This document shows positions 36,497 through 44,447 of a stretch of 64,000 nucleotides of DNA, in pieces. Numbering within the stretch: position 1 is the stretch's first letter; every line of letters starts with the position of its first letter. The DNA is from Legionella jordanis. GTDB taxonomy: Bacteria; Pseudomonadota; Gammaproteobacteria; Legionellales; Legionellaceae. The stretch lies in contig NZ_LR134383.1 in assembly GCF_900637635.1 (NCBI RefSeq), positions 1,767,501 to 1,831,500 on the forward strand, in the 5' to 3' direction. Both the position numbers and the translations under genes were made by a program. A model generated the notes under the pieces. That model searched no databases. It saw only the letters and a program-made list of their open reading frames with translations, and was not told the origin of the DNA.

Positions 36497-37840
36497 ATGC
36501 CTGCTTTCGAACTCAATTTGGATGGTTTGGTGGGACCAACTCATAACTACGCGGGTTTGTCTCCAGGAAATGTTGCTTCAATCATGAATGCTCTGAGCTT
36601 GTCTGATCCCAAAAGCGCAGCATTGCAAGGATTGGCAAAGATGCGCTTATTGCATAATTTGGGCTTGAAACAAGGGGTGTTACCCCCTCATCAACGTCCA
36701 AATTTGCACCTACTTCATCAAATGGGTTTTCACGGCAGCCCATCTCAACAGATTGAAAAAGCCCTAAGAACTGCGCCTGAACTCTTAAGTGCCTGTTACT
36801 CAGCCTCCAGCATGTGGGCAGCAAATGCAGCAACTGTTTCAGCAAGCGTGGATAGTGCGGATGGGAAACTGCATTTTACCGCCGCCAATCTGATTAGCAA
36901 CTTACATCGCCACCAGGAAGCGGATTTTTCTCATGATTTATTAAAGCAAATTTTTGCTGATCCAATGCACTTTGAGCATCATCCCGTTCTTCCAAAGACT
37001 GCAATAACCAGCGATGAAGGAGCAGCTAACCATAATCGCATTTGCCGTTCCCATGGCACACCGGGTATTACTCTTTTGGTTTATGGTAAACGTGGGTTTA
37101 GAGATCAATTAAAAGGCCCTAACAATTACCCGGCAAGACAAACACTGGAGGCTTCCCAAGCCATTGCAAGGGCTCATCAATTAATCCCGGAGCAAGTGAT
37201 TTTTGCTCGCCAAAATCCAAAGGCTATTGATGAAGGGGTTTTCCATAATGACGTCATTGCCGTGGCCAATGAAACTGTATTGTTGATTCATGAAGAGGCT
37301 TGGTGTGAGCAAAAGCACATCTTGGCAGAGCTTAAAGCTAAGCTTGAATTTCCGCTTAACCTTCTTGAGATTCGCTCTCAGGAATTAAGTGTCGCAGAAG
37401 CGGTCAATACCTATTTATTTAATTCCCAGCTGGTAAGCCTTCCTAACAGCCGCGGCATGGTTCTCATAGCGCCAGCGGAATGTGAGCAAAATCCAAGAAC
37501 GAAATTCATTATTGAGAGCCTCATCGCCGATCAAAGTAATCCGATTAACCAGGTCTATTACCTGGAACTTAAACAGAGCATGCAAAATGGCGGCGGGCCT
37601 GCTTGTTTGCGCCTTAGAGTCCCCATTCAAGAACTTGAACTGACAAGAATGCATCAGGGCATTTTAATCGATGATGCACTTCTTAATCAGCTGGAGCATT
37701 GGATTAATCGTCACTATCGTTCTGAGCTGCAACTTAAAGATTTAAGTGATCCATTATTCATAGATGAATGTCTAACGGCTCTTGATGAGCTAAGCACTTT
37801 GCTGAATTTGGGCTCAATTTATCCTTTCCAACGTGAGTAA
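36497..37840 (+). CDS. astB: N-succinylarginine dihydrolase
   Basis: A 447-residue enzyme hydrolysing N-succinylarginine to N-succinylornithine, CO2 and ammonia, the second AST step. The opening [21 protein letters not shown] and the sequence [11 protein letters not shown] are diagnostic. The active-site cysteine lies in [15 protein letters not shown]. Length matches E. coli AstB (447). It starts two bases after astD and is followed nine bases later by a methyltransferase gene. astC (transaminase) and astE are not in the window; a general ArgD-type transaminase could replace AstC. Confidence 0.96.
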   Translation: MPAFELNLDGLVGPTHNYAGLSPGNVASIMNALSLSDPKSAALQGLAKMRLLHNLGLKQGVLPPHQRPNLHLLHQMGFHGSPSQQIEKALRTAPELLSACYSASSMWAANAATVSASVDSADGKLHFTAANLISNLHRHQEADFSHDLLKQIFADPMHFEHHPVLPKTAITSDEGAANHNRICRSHGTPGITLLVYGKRGFRDQLKGPNNYPARQTLEASQAIARAHQLIPEQVIFARQNPKAIDEGVFHNDVIAVANETVLLIHEEAWCEQKHILAELKAKLEFPLNLLEIRSQELSVAEAVNTYLFNSQLVSLPNSRGMVLIAPAECEQNPRTKFIIESLIADQSNPINQVYYLELKQSMQNGGGPACLRLRVPIQELELTRMHQGILIDDALLNQLEHWINRHYRSELQLKDLSDPLFIDECLTALDELSTLLNLGSIYPFQRE

Positions 37841-37849
37841 GTAAACCCT

Positions 37850-38581
37850 ATGTGGAAGACTTTTGGGGGCAAATGCATTTATCAATCTCCAACTGGGATA
37901 CAGGTGTATCAAAATGTCCTGTTTCGGTGGCTGAAATTTAACAGCAGGCCTTTGCAAACCCTTATAAACCGCTACATGCCCCACTGCCCAGAACTTTACT
38001 ATGTCAAACCGTTCACTGTTTTTGTTCGTGTTAAACCAGCCTCTTGTTGTATGTTGGGTTTAGGTGGTGGAGGCGTAGCTCATGCACTATGGCCCTATCT
38101 GGGAAAAATTAAAGTTACTGCGGTAGAAAATGATTGCGAAGTGATTGATATTGCCCAGCGTTATTTTATGTTGGATCAACTTTACAATCTAAACGTAATT
38201 CATCAGGATGCGCGCTTATTTGTTGAACAAACGACTGAGCAATTTCAGCATGTTTTGGTGGATTTGTTTGAAGCCGAAAATTTTCCCTTGCAATGTAACA
38301 ATGAAGCCTTTTTTAGTCACTGCAAACGCATTTTGCTGGATTCAGGCATTCTTGCTATCAATTTGGCCAATCGAGAGGAGCAGTGGCCAATAATGCAGCT
38401 GATTAAAAACAACTTTCACAACACCTTAGCAGTAGCTATTAAAAAATCCGCCAACATTGTCGTTTTTGCAGTTAAAAATGAGCCAGTGGATTTTTTACCC
38501 ACTGTCCTAAAACAGTCTAAGAAACTCAATGCACTATTTTGGGACAGCAAGTGGGGCCAGATTGCCGAGATAACAGGCTAA
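37850..38581 (+). CDS. Spermidine-synthase-like methyltransferase-fold protein
   Basis: A 243-residue Rossmann-fold protein of the polyamine synthase/SAM-methyltransferase type. The nucleotide loop is LGLGGGGVAHALWPYLG (about 66-82), followed by VTAVENDCEVIDIAQRYF, the acidic residue for SAM. HQDARLFVE and VLVDLFEAENFPLQ come next. It lacks the full GGGDG motif of authentic spermidine synthases and may be a related methyltransferase. Being nine bases after astB suggests it belongs to the same transcript, although no link to arginine catabolism is known. Decarboxylated SAM/polyamine chemistry is only a possibility. Confidence 0.65.
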   Translation: MWKTFGGKCIYQSPTGIQVYQNVLFRWLKFNSRPLQTLINRYMPHCPELYYVKPFTVFVRVKPASCCMLGLGGGGVAHALWPYLGKIKVTAVENDCEVIDIAQRYFMLDQLYNLNVIHQDARLFVEQTTEQFQHVLVDLFEAENFPLQCNNEAFFSHCKRILLDSGILAINLANREEQWPIMQLIKNNFHNTLAVAIKKSANIVVFAVKNEPVDFLPTVLKQSKKLNALFWDSKWGQIAEITG

Positions 38582-38582
38582 A

Positions 38583-39377
38583 TTAATTGCTAGGGCTTGT
38601 TTTCTCAACATTTGCTTCATTTAATTTAATCTCGCAATCGGCTAGACGAATGATCGTATCGATTGAGCGTTGCACTTCACCTTTGGTTAGCGGGTTGAAT
38701 GAGCCCGTGTTATATGCCGATTTAAGCATGGCTAATGGAAATGCCAGCGAGAAAAGGATCTTGCCTACTGAGTCTAATAATTCAAGGGCGGTATCAAGGA
38801 AGAATTGAGGGCCACCACAATATTCAGAAAAGGATAGGCAATAAGGAATTGCACAAACAAGCCCTGCTAACATTTTAACGGGTGTACACACGAGTCCAAT
38901 GACACCCATGAATAAATCAACCACTAAATTGCCGCCCATCATCCTATCTACTTGCATATGGATTTTGCCTCCCGTTACATCGGTTATATCGGCACAGGAC
39001 TCCTTGATTGCTCGCGCACAGTTGATAATGCTGTTGTAATCAGGATCTTGCTTGCGCAATTCATCTCTTATTTTGCGTGCTTCTTCAAGAAGAGCACTGT
39101 AATAGACATATCTTCCACTGCCATTTAGTAAGGCAAAGGCAGGAACTTCATCATCAAAGGAAGGTTCCAGGGAAAAATGCTCTCTTGCTCTGAAAATCTC
39201 TGGAGTATTGAAGATTTTTTCTAAATCAATTTCTTTTTCTAAATGGTTTTGGTAATGGATCTGTGAAGCAGATTGTGATTTACGAAGATAATAGGTCCAA
39301 CTTCCCTGGCATAGCTCGGCTAAAGTTGCTTCCAGGTGATGTGCTACTCGATTGATTTGGGGCTGTTCAAAAAACAT
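38583..39377 (-). CDS. Hypothetical protein with central membrane helices
   Basis: A protein of about 264 residues from the ATG at 39377. Alternative starts are ATG 39431 and GTG 39458, none with a strong ribosome site. The first half is soluble and helical. A hydrophobic region follows (LVVDLFMGVIGLVCTPVKML and then LVCAIPYCLSF), and a further weakly hydrophobic helix with LAFPLAML. The C-terminus ends in an acidic/polar stretch (NEANVEKTSPSN). This layout recurs in Legionella-specific hypothetical proteins and some effectors. No domain was identified. Its 3' end is one base from the stop of the methyltransferase gene on the other strand. Confidence 0.55.
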   Translation of the reverse strand: MFFEQPQINRVAHHLEATLAELCQGSWTYYLRKSQSASQIHYQNHLEKEIDLEKIFNTPEIFRAREHFSLEPSFDDEVPAFALLNGSGRYVYYSALLEEARKIRDELRKQDPDYNSIINCARAIKESCADITDVTGGKIHMQVDRMMGGNLVVDLFMGVIGLVCTPVKMLAGLVCAIPYCLSFSEYCGGPQFFLDTALELLDSVGKILFSLAFPLAMLKSAYNTGSFNPLTKGEVQRSIDTIIRLADCEIKLNEANVEKTSPSN

Positions 39378-39643
39378 AATGTACCATTCTTGAGGATTAA
39401 ACAAAAAGTGGATGTTATCACAAAGCCACATAAGGGTTCCATTTGCGCAGTTAGCCACCCAAATTGGTAATTGGACATCCTGAGGCTAGAATTTGTAATT
39501 ACAGGAAGGATATGGACGGAATTAATTCCAGTTGATTTTCTTCACTCTATAAAAATAAATGCAGCCTGGTCTACAAGGGACAGATTATAAGCTCAATATT
39601 TATGCACTAATAATGGAGAGCAGCTGGAACGAGGATAGGCTAT

Positions 39644-39687
39644 GCCTCTTCCCAAGGCTTTTCAGAACCGAAAGCTTAAGAAGAGGC
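39644..39687 (-). terminator. Possible terminator after frr
   Basis: An 8-bp inverted repeat (GCCTCTTC and GAAGAGGC) encloses 28 bases just after the frr stop codon. The loop is long and no T-run follows, so this is a weak call. Confidence 0.3.
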
Positions 39688-39694
39688 TAGACGA

Positions 39695-40252
39695 TTAAAT
39701 TTCCATTAAATCTTTTTCTTTTTCTACTAGAACTTCATCGATTTCGGCAATGTATTTATCCGTTAATTTTTGAATCACTTCATTGGCTCGTCGTTCATCA
39801 TCCTCAGAAATTTCCTTGGATTTAACAAGCTCCTTTAAATGATTGTTCGCATCTCTGCGAATATTGCGAATTGCGACGCGCCCTTGTTCCCCTTCCCCAC
39901 GAACAACGCGAATCATTTCCTTGCGGCGTTCTTCAGTTAAGGGTGGCATTGGAACACGTATGGCACTCCCAGCCGTGGCAGGGTTTAAACCAAGATCAGA
40001 AGTTAAAATGGCTTTTTCAACCGCTGCCACCATGGATTTTTCCCAAGGTGTAACCATGATAGTACGTGAATCACTCACAGTAACATTAGCGACCTGATTA
40101 ATGGGAGTTAAATTACCATAATAATCAACTTGCACGTGATCAAGTAAACTGGCATTAGCACGACCGGTTCGAATTTTCGTCAGATCATGTCGCAACGTTT
40201 CAACTGATTTTTTCATTCGCTTTTCAGCGTCCTGCTTGATCTCATTGATCAT
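39695..40252 (-). CDS. frr: Ribosome recycling factor
   Basis: A 185-residue protein, the exact length of E. coli RRF. It splits post-termination ribosomes together with EF-G. It opens [20 protein letters not shown]. The conserved [18 protein letters not shown] and [35 protein letters not shown] stretches (in parts) are intact. It overlaps pyrH by 11 bases. In E. coli, uppS, cdsA and dxr follow; here the operon ends. Essential, cytosolic. Confidence 0.98.
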   Translation of the reverse strand: MINEIKQDAEKRMKKSVETLRHDLTKIRTGRANASLLDHVQVDYYGNLTPINQVANVTVSDSRTIMVTPWEKSMVAAVEKAILTSDLGLNPATAGSAIRVPMPPLTEERRKEMIRVVRGEGEQGRVAIRNIRRDANNHLKELVKSKEISEDDERRANEVIQKLTDKYIAEIDEVLVEKEKDLMEI

Positions 40253-40982
40253 GGTTTGCTCCTACTATGGTTCCGACTCTTTCACCGAGAACAATTTTTT
40301 TCAGCGCATTTGGAGCCGACATATCAAATACCTGGAGAGGCATATTATGATCTTGGCACAGACAAATGGCTGTTAAATCCATCACTTCTAAACCTTCGCT
40401 TAAAACCTGTTTATAAGTCAGAAAATCATAGCGAATGGCTTGAGGGTTCTTGAATGGATCTTCGGAATAAATTCCATCCACTTTAGTTGCCTTTAAGACA
40501 ACATCAGCACCTACTTCAATCGCTCTTAAGCAAGCTGCTGAATCAGTGGTAAAAAATGGGTTCCCAGTACCCGCAGCAAAAATAACCACATGGCCATTTC
40601 TTAAGTGAGTCATGGCTTTTCTGCGATGATAAGGGTCTACAATACCAAGAATAGGTATTGCAGACATAATGCGTGCTGGTAGATCAATTCGCTCCAGCGC
40701 ATCCCTTAATGCCAATGCGTTCATTACAGTGGCAAGCATACCCATGTGATCGCCGGTAACCCGGCCGAGTCCAGCTTCAGACAAAGCTTTACCCCGAAAC
40801 AAATTACCGCCACCAATAACAATGCCCACTTCCACACCCATCTGGATGAGTTCGGCCACATCTTTAGCCATGCGGTCAAGAATAGATGGGTCAATCCCAA
40901 ACTGGACTTTTCCCATTAATGCTTCACCGCTGTACTTTAGAAGAATTCGCTTATATTTTAAATGGGGTTGTTTATCGCTCAT
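40242..40982 (-). CDS. pyrH: Uridylate kinase
   Basis: A 246-residue UMP kinase that makes UDP from UMP with ATP and is allosterically controlled by GTP and UTP. The opening [25 protein letters not shown] and [21 protein letters not shown] are family hallmarks. ATG codons at 40985 and 40982 both follow the tsf stop directly; I use the second (MSDKQPH), the more common beginning. Third gene of rpsB-tsf-pyrH-frr. Cytosolic hexamer. Confidence 0.97.
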   Translation of the reverse strand: MSDKQPHLKYKRILLKYSGEALMGKVQFGIDPSILDRMAKDVAELIQMGVEVGIVIGGGNLFRGKALSEAGLGRVTGDHMGMLATVMNALALRDALERIDLPARIMSAIPILGIVDPYHRRKAMTHLRNGHVVIFAAGTGNPFFTTDSAACLRAIEVGADVVLKATKVDGIYSEDPFKNPQAIRYDFLTYKQVLSEGLEVMDLTAICLCQDHNMPLQVFDMSAPNALKKIVLGERVGTIVGANHDQ

Positions 40983-40984
40983 CA

Positions 40985-41863
40985 TCAATCACGAACCTGG
41001 GCCATTACTTCTTCAACGAAATTATCTTCTTTCTTCTCAATGCCTTCTCCTACTTCGAAACGAGTAAAAAACAACACTTCCGCATTCTTTTCTTTCAATA
41101 ATTGCCCAACTTTCTTATTGGGATCTTTAACATAAGGTTGACCCAACAAGCTCACTTCATCGACAAATTTGTTGATGCGACCTTCAATCATTTTATCGAT
41201 AATTTCTTGTGGTTTTCCGCTTTCTCTCGCTTGAGCAGTAAAAATTTCACGCTCATTTTCGATTGCTTCTGCAGAAACCTGGTCTCGACTTACTACTATT
41301 GGGCGGCTTGCAGCGATATGCATAGCAATGTCTTTGGCAAGTTCTTCATCGCCATTTTTCAAAGCAACTACCACACCAATACGTGTTCCGTGCAAGTAAT
41401 AACCAATAACTCCATCGGTGACCACTCTTTCCATCCGTCTCAACTTGATGTTTTCACCGATCTTTGAAACCAGTTCTTGACGAGTTTGCTCGATAGTAGT
41501 ATTAGACCCAGCTATTGTCTCCTGTGACAGGACTTCAACATCAGCTGCGGATGAAGACAATGCCGTTTCACCGACTTTTTTCGCAAAATTGGTGAAATTT
41601 TCATCCCGGGCAACAAAGTCGGTCTCACTGTTAATTTCAAGAATGACTGCAGAATGTTTATCAGCAGAACGTTCAATAACAATAACTCCTTCTGCAGCAA
41701 CCCGATCAGCTTTTTTATCAGCCTTGGCCTGACCTGCCTTACGCATTTCCATGATCGCTTGCTCAATGTCACCATTGGTCATGGTCAGGAATTTTTTACA
41801 TTCCATCATGCCTGCACCGGTGCGTTCACGCAATTGCATCACTAAGGAAGCACTAATCGCCAT
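40985..41863 (-). CDS. tsf: Elongation factor Ts
   Basis: A 292-residue guanine nucleotide exchange factor for EF-Tu. It opens [24 protein letters not shown], with the conserved RTGAGMMDCKKAL-type motif, and contains [14 protein letters not shown]. The Cys-Lys-Lys segment and the repeat core domains are of normal length (E. coli EF-Ts 283). I chose the ATG at 41863 with GTGGAGG upstream; the seven-residue extension is not conserved. It lies 72 bases after rpsB with a hairpin terminator/attenuator between. Confidence 0.98.
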   Translation of the reverse strand: MAISASLVMQLRERTGAGMMECKKFLTMTNGDIEQAIMEMRKAGQAKADKKADRVAAEGVIVIERSADKHSAVILEINSETDFVARDENFTNFAKKVGETALSSSAADVEVLSQETIAGSNTTIEQTRQELVSKIGENIKLRRMERVVTDGVIGYYLHGTRIGVVVALKNGDEELAKDIAMHIAASRPIVVSRDQVSAEAIENEREIFTAQARESGKPQEIIDKMIEGRINKFVDEVSLLGQPYVKDPNKKVGQLLKEKNAEVLFFTRFEVGEGIEKKEDNFVEEVMAQVRD

Positions 41864-41882
41864 ACTTAATCCTCCACATAGC

Positions 41883-41920
41883 AAAAAGGGACACGCCCAA
41901 CAGATTTTGAGGTGCCCCTT
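41883..41920 (-). terminator. rpsB-tsf intergenic terminator/attenuator
   Basis: On the minus strand AAGGGGCAC pairs with GTGTCCCTT (one G-T wobble) around a loop of 17 bases, followed by TTTTT. It stands between rpsB and tsf, where partial termination would give more rpsB than tsf mRNA. Confidence 0.65.
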
Positions 41921-41935
41921 CTCGTTAAAAGTTAA

Positions 41936-42697
41936 TTATTCACCCGCTTTTTCTACTTCTTTATCATTCACAGGAACTTCAACAAATTCAGCATCTGAAG
42001 ACACACCGCCAACTGTATTGCCTTGCTTCGCATCAAGAATAGCATCAGCAATGCAACGTACGTAAATATCCACGGCGCGCATGGAGTCATCATTGCCTGG
42101 AATGATGTAGTCAATGTTATCAGGATTATTATTGGTATCTACCACACCAATCACTGGAATCTTCAGACGGCGAGCTTCTTCAACAGCGATGTGTTCAAAG
42201 CCCACATCAATGACAAAAAGAGCATCGGGTAATCCACCCATGTCCTCGATACCACCTAAGCTACGCTCTAATTTTTCAAGCTCGCGAGTAAGCATCAAAG
42301 CTTCTTTTTTAATCATTGAAGCAAAATCGCCCCTTTCGCGCATCTCTTTTAATTCTTTCAGGCGAAAAATTGATTGACGAACGGTTTTCCAGTTGGTCAA
42401 CATTCCACCCAGCCAACGATGATCCACGTATGGCATACCACAACGTTTTGCATGTTCACGGATGCTGTCCTGGGCTGCTCTTTTAGTACCCACAAACAGA
42501 ATCTTAGCTTTGTTTGAAGCCAGACGCCCTACGTAATTGACGACGTCACTCAACATTGGTAAGGTTTTTTCAAGGTTGATGATGTGAATTTTGTTTCTTG
42601 AGCCAAAAATGAAAGGAGCCATTTTTGGATTCCAATATCGGGTTCTATGACCGAAATGTGCACCCGCTTCTAGCAGTTCACGCATACTAACATTCAT
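41936..42697 (-). CDS. rpsB: 30S ribosomal protein S2
   Basis: A 253-residue ribosomal protein S2. The opening [24 protein letters not shown] is almost universal. [28 protein letters not shown] and the nucleotide-like [20 protein letters not shown] (in parts) follow. The C-terminus is acidic. It begins the rpsB-tsf-pyrH-frr operon, and a strong promoter plus a structured leader lie upstream. CCTGGAG precedes the ATG. Essential; it binds the small subunit late, with S1. Confidence 0.98.
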   Translation of the reverse strand: MNVSMRELLEAGAHFGHRTRYWNPKMAPFIFGSRNKIHIINLEKTLPMLSDVVNYVGRLASNKAKILFVGTKRAAQDSIREHAKRCGMPYVDHRWLGGMLTNWKTVRQSIFRLKELKEMRERGDFASMIKKEALMLTRELEKLERSLGGIEDMGGLPDALFVIDVGFEHIAVEEARRLKIPVIGVVDTNNNPDNIDYIIPGNDDSMRAVDIYVRCIADAILDAKQGNTVGGVSSDAEFVEVPVNDKEVEKAGE

Positions 42698-42729
42698 ATA
42701 AATCTCCAGGGTTAAGCCTCCACGCTTCC

Positions 42730-42763
42730 CATGCGGTACTCATTAATGAGACCCCACCGCATG
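42730..42763 (-). promoter_or_regulatory. Structured rpsB leader (candidate S2 autoregulatory element)
   Basis: Within the 5' leader of rpsB an 8-bp stem (CATGCGGT and ACCGCATG) encloses a G-rich internal loop and a second palindromic hairpin, CTCATTAATGAG (42739-42750). The rpsB leader of other gammaproteobacteria is known to bind S2 and repress rpsB-tsf. This element is at the same place and of similar size. Homology itself is inferred. Confidence 0.55.
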
Positions 42764-42796
42764 TGACGAAACGTGTGTGTCGTTAAAAGCGCCGTA

Positions 42797-42825
42797 TTTA
42801 TACCATAATGAGGCAAATTCGGCAA
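42797..42825 (-). promoter_or_regulatory. rpsB operon promoter
   Basis: On the minus strand TTGCCG (42820-42825) and TATAAA (42797-42802) are spaced by 17 bases, with TG one base before the -10 (extended -10). The start near 42790 gives a leader of about 93 bases. GC-rich bases around the start are in keeping with growth-rate control. Confidence 0.65.
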
Positions 42826-42896
42826 CGTCATTGACTTTAATTTATTTTTTTTTATTATAGTTAAACGATTTTCATATATATTTGAAAATCACGGTC

Positions 42897-42902
42897 TATA
42901 CT
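42897..42902 (+). promoter_or_regulatory. RpoS-like -10 (CTATACT) for the Spy-like gene
   Basis: TATACT preceded by TC lies 40 bases before the ATG at 42942. The match is to the extended -10 favoured by RpoS; no good -35 at normal spacing was found. The leader would be about 33 bases and includes TAAGGAT. Confidence 0.45.
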
Positions 42903-42941
42903 CATTGCTGGAAGTCAATAACTTTAACTAAGGATAGTAAA

Positions 42942-43460
42942 ATGAAGAAAATATCGCTAGCTGCCGTTGTTTTATCTTTTGTGATGGGACAAGTGGCTTT
43001 TGCTACTAGTTCTGATACCACCACATCCTCTAGTACTACTGGCTCAACACCTGATCAAACGATGACCACAAGCACTTCGAGCAATCCATCTGATCAAATG
43101 GGCTCTCATTGTGGTTGCGGTAATCATATGAAGCAAATGTTAAGTGCTTTAAACCTGGATTCTTCTCAACAAACCAAGGTTCAGGCAATCAAAAGTCAAC
43201 TGATGCAAACTCTGCAAGCCAATCGTGAGCAAATGAAATCAATCCGCTCTCAAATTCGTGATTTGGTTACATCTGACACTCTTGATGATGCTAAGTTAAA
43301 CAGTTTAGTTGATCAGAAGAAAGAATTGATTGCGCAAATGATGAAGGCAAAGGTTACTGCTAAACAACAAGTTTATAGCTTGTTAAATGACCAACAAAAA
43401 GCCCAGTTCAAGCAAATGCTTCAACAATGGGAACAAGACCGTGAAAACCACAAATGCTAA
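42942..43460 (+). CDS. Spy/CpxP-like periplasmic protein
   Basis: A 172-residue protein with a Sec signal peptide (cleavage near VAFA, about residue 20). A Ser/Thr-rich linker (about 21-55) follows, then a CGCG motif and a long helical domain (about 65-170) with the heptad-like LTxxQ-family pattern: SALNLDSSQQTKVQAI and later YSLLNDQQKAQFKQML. Spy and CpxP are helical periplasmic proteins that act as chaperones or as stress sensors. The two LTxxQ motifs are degenerate (LNLDSSQ and LLNDQQ). ATG 42942 follows AAGGAT. It is divergent from rpsB and ends in a strong terminator. Confidence 0.8.
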   Translation: MKKISLAAVVLSFVMGQVAFATSSDTTTSSSTTGSTPDQTMTTSTSSNPSDQMGSHCGCGNHMKQMLSALNLDSSQQTKVQAIKSQLMQTLQANREQMKSIRSQIRDLVTSDTLDDAKLNSLVDQKKELIAQMMKAKVTAKQQVYSLLNDQQKAQFKQMLQQWEQDRENHKC

Positions 43461-43467
43461 ACTCTCA

Positions 43468-43496
43468 AACCCCCGCTTGACGGGGGTTACTTTTTT
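43468..43496 (+). terminator. Intrinsic terminator of the Spy-like gene
   Basis: A perfect 8-bp GC-rich stem (AACCCCCG and CGGGGGTT) with loop CTTGA is followed at once by ACTTTTTT. It starts seven bases after the stop codon. Confidence 0.92.
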
Positions 43497-43682
43497 AAAG
43501 AGACGAAACTGCAATTCGATTGATACATACACACATTTAGTATTAAACATCTTATTGTAAGCCCAGGATTTCTAAATCAATTAGAAATTGTTCTTAAAAA
43601 TTTCTTATAATAATAATTATCGTAATTTTATACGATGACTTGCAGGCCTGTGCTAATATTTATATTTTTGCGGATTGATCAG

Positions 43683-44447
43683 ATGGCTGTAACTATAAAA
43701 ACCAATGAAGAAATTGAAAAAATGCGTGTCGCTGGACGACTTGCAGCTGAAGTTTTGGAAATGATTGGTCCTTACGTCAAGGAAGGAATAACCACCGATG
43801 AATTAAACAATATATGCCATAACTATATTGTAAATGAGCAGAAGGCTATCCCTGCCCCTCTAAATTACAATGGCTTTCCTAAATCCATTTGCACTTCAAT
43901 TAATCATGTGGTCTGTCATGGTATACCAGGGAAAAAGGTTTTAAAAAATGGTGACATTATTAACATCGATGTTACCGTTATTAAAGATGGCTTCCATGGG
44001 GATACCAGTAAGATGTTTTTTATTGGAGCCCCCTCAATTCAAGCGAAGCACGTGGTTAACATTGCACATGAATGTTTATTCATCGGAATTGAAATGGTGA
44101 AACCAGGAGTGCGCCTGGGAGATATTGGGCATGCCATTCAAAGGCATGCTGAAAAAAACCGCTGCTCAGTCGTACGTGAATACTGCGGCCATGGAATTGG
44201 CCGAATATTCCATGAAGATCCTCAAGTGTTACACTATGGTACACCTGGCACTGGTGAAGTATTAAAACCAGGCATGACGTTTACCATTGAACCCATGGTA
44301 AATATTGGCAAGCATCATACCCGGTTGTTGCCAGACGGTTGGACTGTGGTAACCAAAGATCATAGCCTTTCTGCGCAATGGGAGCATACCTTATTGGTGA
44401 CTGATGATGGAGTCGAAATACTCACCTTGCGCAATGAAGAGCGATAA
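43683..44447 (+). CDS. map: Type I methionine aminopeptidase
   Basis: A 254-residue dinuclear metal hydrolase that removes the initiator methionine from new proteins. The opening IKTNEEIEKMRVAGRLAAEVL is classic. The five metal ligands can be seen in NIDVTVIKDGFHGDTSKMF (two Asp), GHGIGRIFHEDP (His), MTFTIEP (Glu) and AQWEHTLLV (Glu). The ATG at 43683 agrees with the E. coli length (264). The last 14 bases overlap glnD, so the two are coupled. In E. coli map-glnD also lie beside rpsB. Essential, cytosolic. Confidence 0.97.
   Translation: MAVTIKTNEEIEKMRVAGRLAAEVLEMIGPYVKEGITTDELNNICHNYIVNEQKAIPAPLNYNGFPKSICTSINHVVCHGIPGKKVLKNGDIINIDVTVIKDGFHGDTSKMFFIGAPSIQAKHVVNIAHECLFIGIEMVKPGVRLGDIGHAIQRHAEKNRCSVVREYCGHGIGRIFHEDPQVLHYGTPGTGEVLKPGMTFTIEPMVNIGKHHTRLLPDGWTVVTKDHSLSAQWEHTLLVTDDGVEILTLRNEER

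Noticed and set aside
42837-42880. T-rich tract upstream of the Spy-like gene as a terminator
   Set aside because: There is no stem; it is an AT-rich promoter region between divergent genes.
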